This document shows positions 25,702 through 32,228 of a stretch of DNA of 32,228 bases, one piece after another (the stretch's first letter is position 1; each line of letters starts with the position of its first letter). Source of the DNA: Prevotellaceae bacterium (lineage in GTDB: Bacteria > Bacteroidota > Bacteroidia > Bacteroidales > UBA932). A program made the position numbers and the translations under genes. The stretch covers positions 1 through 32,228 of the forward strand of contig JAISPX010000169.1 in NCBI GenBank assembly GCA_031274595.1, given 5' to 3'. A model generated the notes under the pieces. That model saw only the letters and a program-made list of their open reading frames with translations, did no database searches and was not told the DNA's origin.

Positions 25702-26226
25702 ATGAATACAAAAACAATAAAAATTGCTGTTGCCGTATTTATATTATTTACGGCAGGATGCGCTTCGCAAAAAACAGCAACCGAAGATAAGCAAAAGGAT
25801 TATATGCAAAATGTTTATACAACATTAATAAACGAAATATCAAACGATGCGGAAGTTGCAATAGTCGAAGACAGTATAAAGGTAATTTTCAAAAGCGGCG
25901 TTTTGTTTAATGTAAACGAAACAGTTGTCGTTAAAGAATTATATCCCTGTTTTAAACGTTTCGCAAAAGTTCTTAACAAATACGTGAATACAAAAATTCT
26001 TATAACAGGTCATACCGATAATACAGGCGACGAAAAAGCAAACATAGAATTATCTCAAAAACGAGCCGACAATGCAAAAAAATTGCTCAACGAATTTGAT
26101 GTTAACGAATCACGAATGTTCACGCTGGGACACGGCTCTGCAATTCCCATCGACAACAATAATACAGTTTCGGGAAGGTCAAAAAACCGCCGCGTAGAAT
26201 TTGTTATTTTATACAATCATATTTAA
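25702..26226 (+). CDS. OmpA-family peptidoglycan-associated lipoprotein
   Basis: 174 residues. The lipoprotein signal ends in FTAGC near residue 20, then a short linker, then an OmpA C-terminal domain (about 60-172). The domain shows the usual order: FKSGVLFNVNETVV, ILITGHTDNTGDEKANIELSQKRADNAKKLL, and SGRSKNRRVEFVIL. The Asp and Arg positions that bind diaminopimelate of peptidoglycan in this family (HTDNTG, NRRVEF) are present. It should anchor a membrane to the cell wall. It is close in size to Pal-type proteins, but no Tol genes are nearby. Confidence 0.9.
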   Translation: MNTKTIKIAVAVFILFTAGCASQKTATEDKQKDYMQNVYTTLINEISNDAEVAIVEDSIKVIFKSGVLFNVNETVVVKELYPCFKRFAKVLNKYVNTKILITGHTDNTGDEKANIELSQKRADNAKKLLNEFDVNESRMFTLGHGSAIPIDNNNTVSGRSKNRRVEFVILYNHI

Positions 26227-26283
26227 ATAAAAACAATGACATCTTTGACAGCAGATTTGTTTATAAAATAAAATTTTGAAAGA

Positions 26284-26709
26284 ATGGAAATCGACAAACG
26301 AATAATATCGTTTATAAAAAAACATCATGTACTTACGCTTGCAACCTTTGATGGCAGCATGATATATTGCTCTAACGTATTCTATGCTTACGATATCGAA
26401 AACAATGCTTTTATTTTTTATTCGGATGACAAAACAAAACATTTTGGAGACATGAAAAAAAATAAAAATATTGCAGCATCAATAGTTTTGGAAACAAAAA
26501 TTATCGGTAAAATTCAAGGTTTGCAACTTAATGGAATTGCAACGCAACCGACAGATGAAATTCAGAAACGCTGCAATAAAATTTATATAAAACGATTTCC
26601 GTATGCGCTTATAAATAAAGCCGATTTATGGATGTTTGAACTTACTTTTGCCAAATACACAAACAACATGTTAGGATTCGGGAAAAAAATAATTTGGGAA
26701 AAATCATAA
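26284..26709 (+). CDS. PNPOx-fold (pyridoxamine phosphate oxidase-like) protein
   Basis: 141 residues, a small split-barrel flavin-binding-fold protein. The opening IISFIKKHHVLTLATFDGSMIYCSNVFYAYD (about 7-38) and FYSDDKTKHFGDMKKNKNIAASIV (about 46-69) follow the general-stress/YhbP-like branch of the PNPOx family. It lacks the length and residues of true PdxH, so it is unlikely to make pyridoxal phosphate. The substrate is unknown. It lies 9 bases before ispD and is probably co-transcribed with it. Confidence 0.78.
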   Translation: MEIDKRIISFIKKHHVLTLATFDGSMIYCSNVFYAYDIENNAFIFYSDDKTKHFGDMKKNKNIAASIVLETKIIGKIQGLQLNGIATQPTDEIQKRCNKIYIKRFPYALINKADLWMFELTFAKYTNNMLGFGKKIIWEKS

Positions 26710-26718
26710 TAAATTAAA

Positions 26719-27381
26719 ATGAAAAACGCAGTAATAATTGTTGCAGGAGGCATAGGTTCGCGAATGCAAAGTTCCGTTCCCAAACAATTTTTGTTGATAA
26801 AAAACAAACCTGTTTTGATGCATACGATTGAAAAATTTATTGAATTTGACAATACGCTTGACATAATACTAACGCTCCCCGAAAATCAAATACAAACTTG
26901 GAATAAACTTTGTGCAGAATATAATTTTAATCACAAACACACGATTGTCGTGGGCGGAATAACCAGATTTCATTCGGTTCGTAATGCGCTCGAAAAAATT
27001 TCCGATAATTGTGAAATTATTGCCGTGCACGATGGCGTGCGTCCATTGGTTAGAGTAGAAACAATAAAAAAATGTTTTGAACTCGCAGCAGAAAAAGGCA
27101 ATGCAATTCCAATAATACAAGTAAATGAATCAATACGCAGAATATTCAAAAATACAAACGAAACAATCAATCGCGATGGAGTTTGTATTGTACAAACGCC
27201 TCAGATTTTCAGATATGACATTATAATGAAAGCATATAAGCAAACTTACATTCCGGAATTTACAGATGACGCTTCGGTTGTTGAAAAATCAGGATGTTCG
27301 ATAAATTATACAGAAGGATACCGTGAAAACATAAAAATTACATTTCCTGCCGATATTGATTTTGCCGATAAATTTATATAA
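26719..27381 (+). CDS. ispD: 2-C-methyl-D-erythritol 4-phosphate cytidylyltransferase
   Basis: Third step of the non-mevalonate isoprenoid pathway: joins CTP and methylerythritol phosphate. 220 residues. The nucleotide-binding N-terminus reads IIVAGGIGSRMQSSVPKQFL (about 6-25), with the Arg and Lys that contact CTP. VHDGVRPLV lies near 108-116 and the later TDDASVVE near 179-186. All are typical of IspD. It directly follows the PNPOx-like gene and converges on the Lrp gene with 2 bases between stop codons. Confidence 0.95.
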   Translation: MKNAVIIVAGGIGSRMQSSVPKQFLLIKNKPVLMHTIEKFIEFDNTLDIILTLPENQIQTWNKLCAEYNFNHKHTIVVGGITRFHSVRNALEKISDNCEIIAVHDGVRPLVRVETIKKCFELAAEKGNAIPIIQVNESIRRIFKNTNETINRDGVCIVQTPQIFRYDIIMKAYKQTYIPEFTDDASVVEKSGCSINYTEGYRENIKITFPADIDFADKFI

Positions 27382-27383
27382 AA

Positions 27384-27899
27384 TTACGAAACATTAATTC
27401 CTTTACGGATTTTCTTTGTTTTCGAAACTTTTTTATCCATCACATAAATCTGACGGTTTATTGCCTGATTCAATGAAACCCACGTTTCGGTTTTTGATAC
27501 TCCTGGAATATTTTGTATTGTACTAACCAAAACTTCCATAAGGTGTGAATTATCACGGCAATAAATTTTAACCAACATAGCAAAACCGCCTGTAATAAAA
27601 TGACATTCTACCACTTCGGAAATCTTTGTCAGCTGTTCTACAACCGAGTTGTACATACTCAATTGCACCAATGTAATTCCTACAAAAGCGCATAAATCAT
27701 AGCCCAGAGATTTAGGTTTAACAATAAGTTGAGAACCCACGATAATTCCGGACTCTTCCATTTTTTTTACACGTTGGTGGATTGCCGCTCCTGAAATGCC
27801 ACATTCTCTGGCAATTTCCAAAAAAGGTATTCTTGCGTTTTTTACCAGGTAATAAAGAATTTTCTGGTCAATAGCATCAACTTGGTACTTTGTTGTCAT
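27384..27899 (-). CDS. Lrp/AsnC-family transcription regulator
   Basis: 171 residues. The N-terminal winged helix-turn-helix (about 6-60) has the typical VDAIDQKILYYLVKNARIP, ECGISGAAIHQRVKKMEESG and GIIVG segments. The C-terminal RAM effector-binding domain follows (about 70-150, with HFITGGFAMLVKIYCRD). Lrp/AsnC proteins sense amino acids or related small molecules; the ligand cannot be told from sequence. The C-terminal 20 residues are Lys-rich (KKVSKTKKIRKG). It has a good promoter and no co-directional neighbour. Confidence 0.92.
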   Translation of the reverse strand: MTTKYQVDAIDQKILYYLVKNARIPFLEIARECGISGAAIHQRVKKMEESGIIVGSQLIVKPKSLGYDLCAFVGITLVQLSMYNSVVEQLTKISEVVECHFITGGFAMLVKIYCRDNSHLMEVLVSTIQNIPGVSKTETWVSLNQAINRQIYVMDKKVSKTKKIRKGINVS

Positions 27900-27940
27900 T
27901 TTTTATAATTTTTATTATTTATATAATTTTGTTCAGAAAG

Positions 27941-27969
27941 CAAAGTTACAATTTTTTTTATAAAGCAAA
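27941..27969 (-). promoter_or_regulatory. Promoter of the Lrp/AsnC gene
   Basis: On the minus strand TTTG (27966-27969), 17 bases and TAACTTTG (27941-27948) match the Bacteroidota consensus fully, 41 bases above the ATG. Confidence 0.65.
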
Positions 27970-28019
27970 AGTTTTTTTCTATTTTTTTTATTTTGTGCAT
28001 GTAAATAAAATTTTTTTTA

Positions 28020-28027
28020 TACTTTTG
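28020..28027 (+). promoter_or_regulatory. -7 box of tRNA-Leu
   Basis: TACTTTTG is a perfect TAnnTTTG box 27 bases before the first base of the tRNA. A TTTG lies 24 bases upstream of it, slightly long for a -33 element. Confidence 0.5.
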
Positions 28028-28054
28028 TCGCTCTAAATTACCAAAAGGGTGATT

Positions 28055-28141
28055 GCCCGGGTGGCGGAATTGGTAGACGCGCTGGTCTCAAACACCAGTA
28101 GGTTCACCCCTGTGTCGGTTCGAACCCGACCCCGGGTACCA
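28055..28141 (+). tRNA. tRNA-Leu (anticodon CAA)
   Basis: An 87-base tRNA with encoded CCA. The acceptor arm GCCCGGG pairs with CCCGGGT (G1-U72 wobble), and the anticodon loop CTCAAAC reads CAA, so it decodes UUG. The long variable arm, the T-arm GGTTCGAACC and D-loop TTGGTAGACGC are all normal for a class II leucine tRNA. The discriminator base is A, as required for leucine. Confidence 0.96.
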
Positions 28142-28178
28142 AAAGAGCGTAAAATATTTTGTTTTATGCTCTTTTTTA
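28141..28178 (+). terminator. Terminator of tRNA-Leu
   Basis: AAAAGAGCGTAAAA and TTTTATGCTCTTTT form a 14-bp stem with one G-U pair around a 7-base loop, ending in a T-run. It starts at the last base of the CCA end. Confidence 0.75.
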
Positions 28179-28282
28179 TTGTATATATTTTACAATTCAA
28201 TTAAAAACTGCAATTTGTTTAATATTGGGAATTAATTTTTCAAGCATTTTATTTAAGTTCCTTCATTGTTAATTGAATTTTG

Positions 28283-28290
28283 TATTTTTG
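28283..28290 (+). promoter_or_regulatory. -7 box before the acyltransferase stub and glycosyltransferase
   Basis: TATTTTTG is a perfect TAnnTTTG box. The transcript would begin near 28296, at the ATG of the stub, so the stub may now serve only as a roughly 150-base 5' leader of the glycosyltransferase mRNA. Confidence 0.4.
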
Positions 28291-28294
28291 TAAA

Positions 28295-28435
28295 ATGAAA
28301 ATAATTTTTTTCTACATATTTTTAGCGTTTATCAACATTGCAAATTTGTTGTCTGTTCGTATTTTGTATTTATTTTCTAATTTCATTTGTTACATAATGC
28401 GATACAAACGTAAAGTTGTTTACACAAATATTTAA
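28295..28435 (+). pseudogene. 5' stub of an LpxL/HtrB-like acyltransferase gene
   Basis: 46 codons ending at TAA. The peptide resembles the N-terminus of lysophospholipid/lipid A acyltransferases: a membrane helix (about 3-32) rich in Ile, Leu and Phe, then RYKRKVVYTNI, which in that family leads on to a KxSFP-type segment. Here a stop follows at once and no catalytic HX4D part is found in any frame before the glycosyltransferase. I infer a deletion that removed most of the gene. A free-standing small membrane protein is the alternative. Confidence 0.4.
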
Positions 28436-28444
28436 AATTCTAAA

Positions 28445-29518
28445 ATGGACATCGAAAATATAAATAGTAAAACACATTCTTGCGATTATGAAATCAAAGT
28501 TGCAGTTGTAATCTTAAATTGGAACGGGCAAAAAATTTTGGAAGAATTTTTGCCTACAGTAGTAAAAAACACGAATTACGAATATGCGAAAATTATAGTT
28601 GCTGACAACGGCTCTACAGATAATTCGCTGGAATTTTTATCGCAAAAGTTTCCTGATATTGAACAAATAATTCTTGATAAAAATTACGGTTTTGCCGAAG
28701 GTTATAATAAGGCGCTAAAACAAATAAATGCAAAATACTTTTTACTGCTTAATTCGGATGTTGAAGTTACCGAAAACTGGCTTGAATCTTTGGTTTCGTA
28801 CCTTGATAAAAACGAGAATGCCGCCGCATGTATGCCCAAAATATTATCATATCACAAAAAAACGCATTTTGAATATGCAGGCGCAGCCGGCGGATTTATA
28901 GATAAATACGGCTATCCGTTTTGTCGAGGACGAATTTTAACAAATCTTGAAATCGATGAAAACCAATACAACATGCCTGTTAACGTATTTTGGACTACAG
29001 GCGCATGTATGCTTATTCGTTCAAAAGTTTATAACGAACTTGGTGGTTTTGACGAAACTTTTTTTGCTCACATGGAAGAAATTGATTTGTGCTGGCGAAT
29101 ACAGCATGCAGGTTATTCGTTGGCGTGTATTCCGCAAGCGCATGTATTTCATCTCGGTGGCGGAACGTTGAAAACAGACAGTCCGCAAAAAACTTATCTG
29201 AATTTTCGCAACAACTTGTTTATGCTTGTAAAAAATTTACCCGAAAAAAAGTTTAAACGAACAATATTAATCAGATTGTTTTTGGATTCTTTATCAGCAG
29301 TATTATTTCTACTTTCATTAAAATTTTCACATTTTGCGGCAGTCGTAAAAGCACATTTTCATTTTTACAAATCAATAAAAACGTTGAGAAAAAAGCGTAA
29401 AGATATTTTGGCATTTTCTAAAATCGCCGAAGTCCCCAACATATACAAAAAATCAATTGTATTGAAATTTTTCACATCAGGTAAAAAATTGAAGTTTTCG
29501 GAAATAGTGTTTAAGTAA
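28445..29518 (+). CDS. Family 2 glycosyltransferase (rhamnosyltransferase-like)
   Basis: 357 residues. The GT-A fold shows VAVVILNWNGQK at about 19-30, VADNGSTDNS at 52-61, the nucleotide-sugar metal site LNSDVEV at 102-108, and GGFDETFFAHMEEIDLCWR at 200-218, which holds the likely catalytic acid pair. A hydrophobic stretch near 275-300 suggests membrane association. The family builds cell-surface polysaccharide or lipid-linked sugars; donor and acceptor cannot be told. It starts 9 bases after the acyltransferase-like stub, which supports an envelope-glycolipid setting. Confidence 0.88.
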   Translation: MDIENINSKTHSCDYEIKVAVVILNWNGQKILEEFLPTVVKNTNYEYAKIIVADNGSTDNSLEFLSQKFPDIEQIILDKNYGFAEGYNKALKQINAKYFLLLNSDVEVTENWLESLVSYLDKNENAAACMPKILSYHKKTHFEYAGAAGGFIDKYGYPFCRGRILTNLEIDENQYNMPVNVFWTTGACMLIRSKVYNELGGFDETFFAHMEEIDLCWRIQHAGYSLACIPQAHVFHLGGGTLKTDSPQKTYLNFRNNLFMLVKNLPEKKFKRTILIRLFLDSLSAVLFLLSLKFSHFAAVVKAHFHFYKSIKTLRKKRKDILAFSKIAEVPNIYKKSIVLKFFTSGKKLKFSEIVFK

Positions 29519-29567
29519 TCGCTCTTTATACCAAACCGCTATTAAGAAATGGTTAATAGTTAACTTG

Positions 29568-29596
29568 ATTGCTACGTCTGCGGCTCGTAGTGACGG
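29568..29596. repeat. REP-like dispersed repeat
   Basis: GATTGCTACG...GTAGTGACG, similar in layout to the copies at 16114-16138 and 23316-23349. It lies at the left of the gene-free stretch 29519-30775, which also contains the 41-bp degenerate repeats and the IS200-type remnant and otherwise shows no open frame with coding character. Confidence 0.35.
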
Positions 29597-29738
29597 GCTA
29601 TACGCCGCTAATCGCAAACATAGGATGACGTTCTATTATTAGATTCGCAATGACTCTGCAAACGCAAAAACCTGTTAGAGTTGCAGTCTTTGAGGCTGTG
29701 CCTCATGACAATCAGAGCCTGTCGAAATAGAAAGCGTG

Positions 29739-29880
29739 AGGTAGAACTTCTTGACAATGAGAGTACTTTTTTTGTTTTAAAGGTAGATCATGTGAAGTAG
29801 GATACTTTTTTGTTCTGTAAGGTAAAACGTGCGCGTTCCTGTTACTTTTCATTTACTTTTGGAGTAGAACGTTGGGCGTT
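29739..29880. repeat. Degenerate tandem repeat, about 41-base period
   Basis: The word AGGTAGAAC or a close variant recurs at 29739, 29781, 29820 and 29862 (spacing 42, 39 and 42), and TACTTTTTTTGTT-like text precedes the middle copies. The copies have drifted by about a quarter of their bases. Too few and too divergent to be an active array. Confidence 0.4.
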
Positions 29881-29991
29881 GTCCCGTTTTCAGCGCACTG
29901 ACAGAATCTCGCACAAAATAGTAGAGAGTTATTTCCCGTTTCTATTGATATGCTATCCATAACGGATATTTTTCAAATCTACCTTAAAAAT

Positions 29992-30571
29992 CCACCTCAT
30001 TAGGAGGTGGTAATGTATTATATGCCAAAAAATAATAACTTTACACAATGGGAAAATATAAAACCCAAAGTCATGTTGTATGGCAATGTAGCTATCGTAT
30101 AGTTTGGCGTCTGCAATATAGATTCCGAATACTAACAGGTTTGGTAAAATAATTAATAGAACAAGATATTAAAGTTCTATGTGAATGGAAATCATGTGAG
30201 ATAGAATAATTTAATATTAAGATAGACCATATCCACACGATAATTTCAGATCTTCCTAAGGTTTCTATATCAGAACATGTCGAAACAATCAAAGGAAAAT
30301 TAGCAATAAAAATATTCAAGAGTTATCCGCAATTGATACAAAAGCCATATTTGTTTGTCTAATCATTTCTGATCGCGAGACTATTTTGTAAACACAATTA
30401 GGACTAAATTAAAGACATGATTCGACGTTATGTCGGTATCAAGAAAAGCAGATAAATAAGAAGAACAAGATAGCAAAAGTATCACATTATTTTACTAATG
30501 TTTTCCATAGAACGTTTGAAGGCTTTGACTTCATATTTCTAAACTACCATCTTCGAAAAAGGTGGTAGTTT
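29992..30571 (+). mobile_element. Decayed IS200/IS605-family insertion sequence
   Basis: The left end holds the hairpin CCACCTC-5-GAGGTGG (29992-30010) and the right end the hairpin AAACTACCA-13-TGGTAGTTT (30541-30571). Subterminal hairpins without terminal inverted repeats are the hallmark of the IS200/IS605 family. Between them lies a broken tnpA. The element encodes no second gene (TnpB/IscB). The exact outer edges cannot be fixed by eye. Confidence 0.8.
30048..30455 (+). pseudogene. Broken IS200-type transposase TnpA (Y1 HUH)
   Basis: From ATG 30048 the frame reads MGKYKTQSHVVWQCSYRIVW and stays recognisable to about 30455. The HUH metal motif HIH is at codons 61-63 (IDHIHTIIS), and SISEHVETIKGKLAIKIF follows. 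Stop codons interrupt it at codon 35 (30150-30152), codon 54 (30207-30209) and codon 105. After codon 104 a +1 shift is needed to recover the HF*SRDYFVNTI segment that carries the nucleophile Tyr, and a compensating shift then returns to IKDMIRRYV. It cannot make an active transposase. Confidence 0.85.
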
Positions 30572-30749
30572 AATTATGGCTCAATGTTATATTTTTTCAC
30601 AATTAATAAAAATTAAATCAACTTTTCTATGAACTTAATGCTGTTGAATAACGGGTTAAAAAGATATAAATTCATGCCTTATTTTCATTTTTAGACGCAT
30701 TATTTTGTAATCAATACGTCAAATTACCAAAAACTATTTTTAAAATTGG

Positions 30750-30757
30750 TATCTTTG
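30750..30757 (+). promoter_or_regulatory. -7 box of der
   Basis: TATCTTTG is a perfect TAnnTTTG box 19 bases before ATG 30776. It overlaps the start of the longer in-frame reading at TTG 30746, which argues for the ATG at 30776. Confidence 0.6.
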
Positions 30758-30775
30758 CATCACAAAATTAAAAAA

Positions 30776-32089
30776 ATGGGAAATATATTAGCTATAGTAG
30801 GACGTCCTAACGTAGGAAAATCGACATTGTTCAATCGTTTGGTCGGAATGCGCCAAGCGATTGTTGACGAAGTATCGGGTGTTACCCGCGACCGTCATTA
30901 TGGAAAATCCGACTGGAACGGTAAAGAATTTTCGGTGATTGATACCGGCGGATATGCAACAAATTCGGAAGATATTTTTGAAAATGAAATACGCAAACAG
31001 GTACATTTGGCAATTGATGAAGCTGATGTAATTATCTTTATGGTTGATGTAACAACAGGAATTACCGACTTTGACGATACGGTTGCAGATATTCTTAGAC
31101 GCGAAAAAAAGAAGGTTTTTTTGGTAGCAAACAAGGTTGACAACAGTAATCGGATATTCGACAGCAATGAATTTTATAAACTCGGACTTGGCGACCCGTA
31201 TTGCGTTTCCTCAATCAGCGGAAGCGGCACAGGCGATTTACTTGACGATGTGGTAAAATATTTTTCCGGAAATACAGAAGACGAAAATGCCGAAACAGAA
31301 AATATCCCGCGTATAGCCGTTGTAGGAAAACCTAATGTGGGCAAGTCGTCGTTGACAAATGCGCTGCTCGATGAAGAACGAAACATTGTAACGCCAATTG
31401 CAGGAACTACCCGCGACTCAATAGAAACAAGATACAATAAATTCAACTTCGACTTCTTTTTGATTGACACCGCAGGATTGCGAAAGAAAAATAAAGTTAC
31501 CGAAGATTTGGAATTTTACTCGGTAATGCGTTCGGTGCGCGCCATCGAAAATTCAGATGTGTGTATTCTTATGATGGACGCTGCGCAAGGCGTAGAATCT
31601 CAGGATATGAGTATTTACAATCTGATTATAAAAAACAAAAAAGGTTGTGTGATAGTTGTAAATAAATGGGATTTGGTTGAGAAAGAAACAAACACCATGC
31701 GCGATTATAAAAAGAAGATACTCGAACGTATAGCCCCGTTTACGGATGTTCCCATAATTTTTATTTCGGTAATAAATAAATTACGCATTTACGATGTTTT
31801 ACAAACGGCTATGAAGGTAGCCGAAAATCGCAAACGTAAAGTTGTAACACGCCAACTTAATGATGTAATGTTGCCGATAATTGAAGAAACTCCGCCGCCT
31901 GCAATCAAAGGAAAATATGTAAAAATAAAGTATATTACGCAACTTGCATCGCCTACGCCTACGTTTGCTTTTTTCTGTAATTTGCCGCAATATATTAAAG
32001 AATCATACAAGCGGTTTTTGGAAAATCGGTTACGTGAAAAATTTGAATTTACCGGCTGCCCAATACAATTATTTTTCCGAAAAAAATAA
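30776..32089 (+). CDS. der: Ribosome-assembly GTPase Der (EngA)
   Basis: 437 residues from ATG 30776. Two GTPase domains in tandem define Der. The first has GRPNVGKST (about 8-16), DTGGY and NKVD. The second has GKPNVGKSS (about 182-190), DTAGL and NKWD. A KH-like C-terminal domain follows (about 350-437, ending in [11 protein letters not shown]). Der helps mature the 50S ribosomal subunit and is essential in most bacteria. It stands alone here, with the IS remnant upstream and a transposase fragment downstream. Confidence 0.97.
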   Translation: MGNILAIVGRPNVGKSTLFNRLVGMRQAIVDEVSGVTRDRHYGKSDWNGKEFSVIDTGGYATNSEDIFENEIRKQVHLAIDEADVIIFMVDVTTGITDFDDTVADILRREKKKVFLVANKVDNSNRIFDSNEFYKLGLGDPYCVSSISGSGTGDLLDDVVKYFSGNTEDENAETENIPRIAVVGKPNVGKSSLTNALLDEERNIVTPIAGTTRDSIETRYNKFNFDFFLIDTAGLRKKNKVTEDLEFYSVMRSVRAIENSDVCILMMDAAQGVESQDMSIYNLIIKNKKGCVIVVNKWDLVEKETNTMRDYKKKILERIAPFTDVPIIFISVINKLRIYDVLQTAMKVAENRKRKVVTRQLNDVMLPIIEETPPPAIKGKYVKIKYITQLASPTPTFAFFCNLPQYIKESYKRFLENRLREKFEFTGCPIQLFFRKK

Positions 32090-32116
32090 AATACCTTTGA
32101 TATAAACAAAAAATGA

Positions 32117-32227
32117 TTATCCGTTTACTGTCCTAAAATTTGGATTTGTTTTTACACAGGCAATCATCAAACGTTCAAAGCAATCTTCCCCGAAATATCT
32201 TCGATTAAACTTATAACAGAATTCGTT
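32117..32227 (-). CDS. IS1595-family transposase, C-terminal part (runs off the window)
   Basis: The minus strand at the right edge is open for 36 codons to the stop at 32117-32119. The residues read NEFCYKFNRRYFGEDCFERL and then MIACVKTNPNFRT. The NEF-Y-FNRR block followed by a FERLM-type helix is typical of the C-terminus of ISXO2/IS1595-like DDE transposases. The rest of the gene lies outside the window, so whether the element is complete cannot be judged. It converges on der with a 27-base gap. Confidence 0.7.
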   Translation of the reverse strand, partial: NEFCYKFNRRYFGEDCFERLMIACVKTNPNFRTVNG

Positions 32228-32228
32228 C

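Noticed and set aside
26236-26243. -7 promoter box (CATCTTTG) before the PNPOx-like gene
   Set aside because: One mismatch and no -33 element; in AT-rich DNA such matches are frequent, and read-through from the upstream promoter is enough.
30092-30319. 75-codon minus-strand ORF inside the IS200 remnant
   Set aside because: It lies antisense to the decayed tnpA, whose plus-strand similarity explains the sequence.
30746-30775. Longer der start at TTG 30746
   Set aside because: The promoter box 30750-30757 overlaps it, and ATG 30776 places the G1 loop at the usual distance from the N-terminus.

Overview
This is an AT-rich chromosomal window from a member of the Bacteroidota, most likely the Bacteroidales. 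Three things support that: an outer-membrane SusC/SusD pair, a complete aerotolerance (Bat) operon, and repeated copies of the Bacteroidota-type promoter (a -7 box TAnnTTTG, sometimes with TTG or TTTG about 17-22 bases upstream) with few strong Shine-Dalgarno sites. The order and genus are inference.

Layout. (1) 1-4.7 kb, mostly minus strand: a promoter leaving the left edge, htpG (Hsp90) with a sigma-54-like promoter, a translationally coupled pair of uridine kinase (udk) and a PolB-like DEDDy 3'-5' exonuclease, and fabG. (2) 5.0-13.4 kb, plus strand: a tightly packed operon of a MoxR ATPase, a DUF58 protein, a membrane-anchored spacer protein, BatA, BatB (VWA), BatC (TPR), BatD and BatE (TPR-SH3), closed by a hairpin. 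(3) 13.4-16.1 kb, minus strand: a small lipoprotein, gpsA and pgi in one probable transcript. (4) 16.1-17.2 kb, plus strand: a 33-codon leader ORF followed by a nitroreductase-family gene. (5) 17.2-23.4 kb: a repeat-rich non-coding stretch, then a SusC/SusD pair on the minus strand bounded by a perfect 21-bp inverted repeat, and a second non-coding stretch with a REP-like element and an orphan hairpin. (6) 23.4-27.4 kb, plus strand: a four-helix/HAMP membrane protein with no output domain next to trkH, an OmpA-like lipoprotein, a PNPOx-fold protein and ispD. An Lrp/AsnC regulator converges on the minus strand. (7) 28.0-29.5 kb: tRNA-Leu(CAA), then what looks like a dead 5' stub of a lipid A-type acyltransferase gene, then a family 2 glycosyltransferase. 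(8) 29.5-30.7 kb: a gene-free decay zone with degenerate 40-bp repeats and a broken IS200-type element. (9) der (EngA), then the C-terminus of an IS1595-family transposase running off the right edge.

Most of the window is core housekeeping. The accessory signal lies in the gaps: the inverted repeats around the SusC/SusD pair, the 21-bp tandem array at 17.46 kb, the leader ORF before the nitroreductase, the acyltransferase stub, the HAMP/TrkH pairing and the possible sigma-54 control of htpG. I found no CRISPR array, prophage, integrase or recognisable defence island. No clearly new multi-gene system is evident; the best leads are the HAMP/TrkH pair and the small elements just listed.
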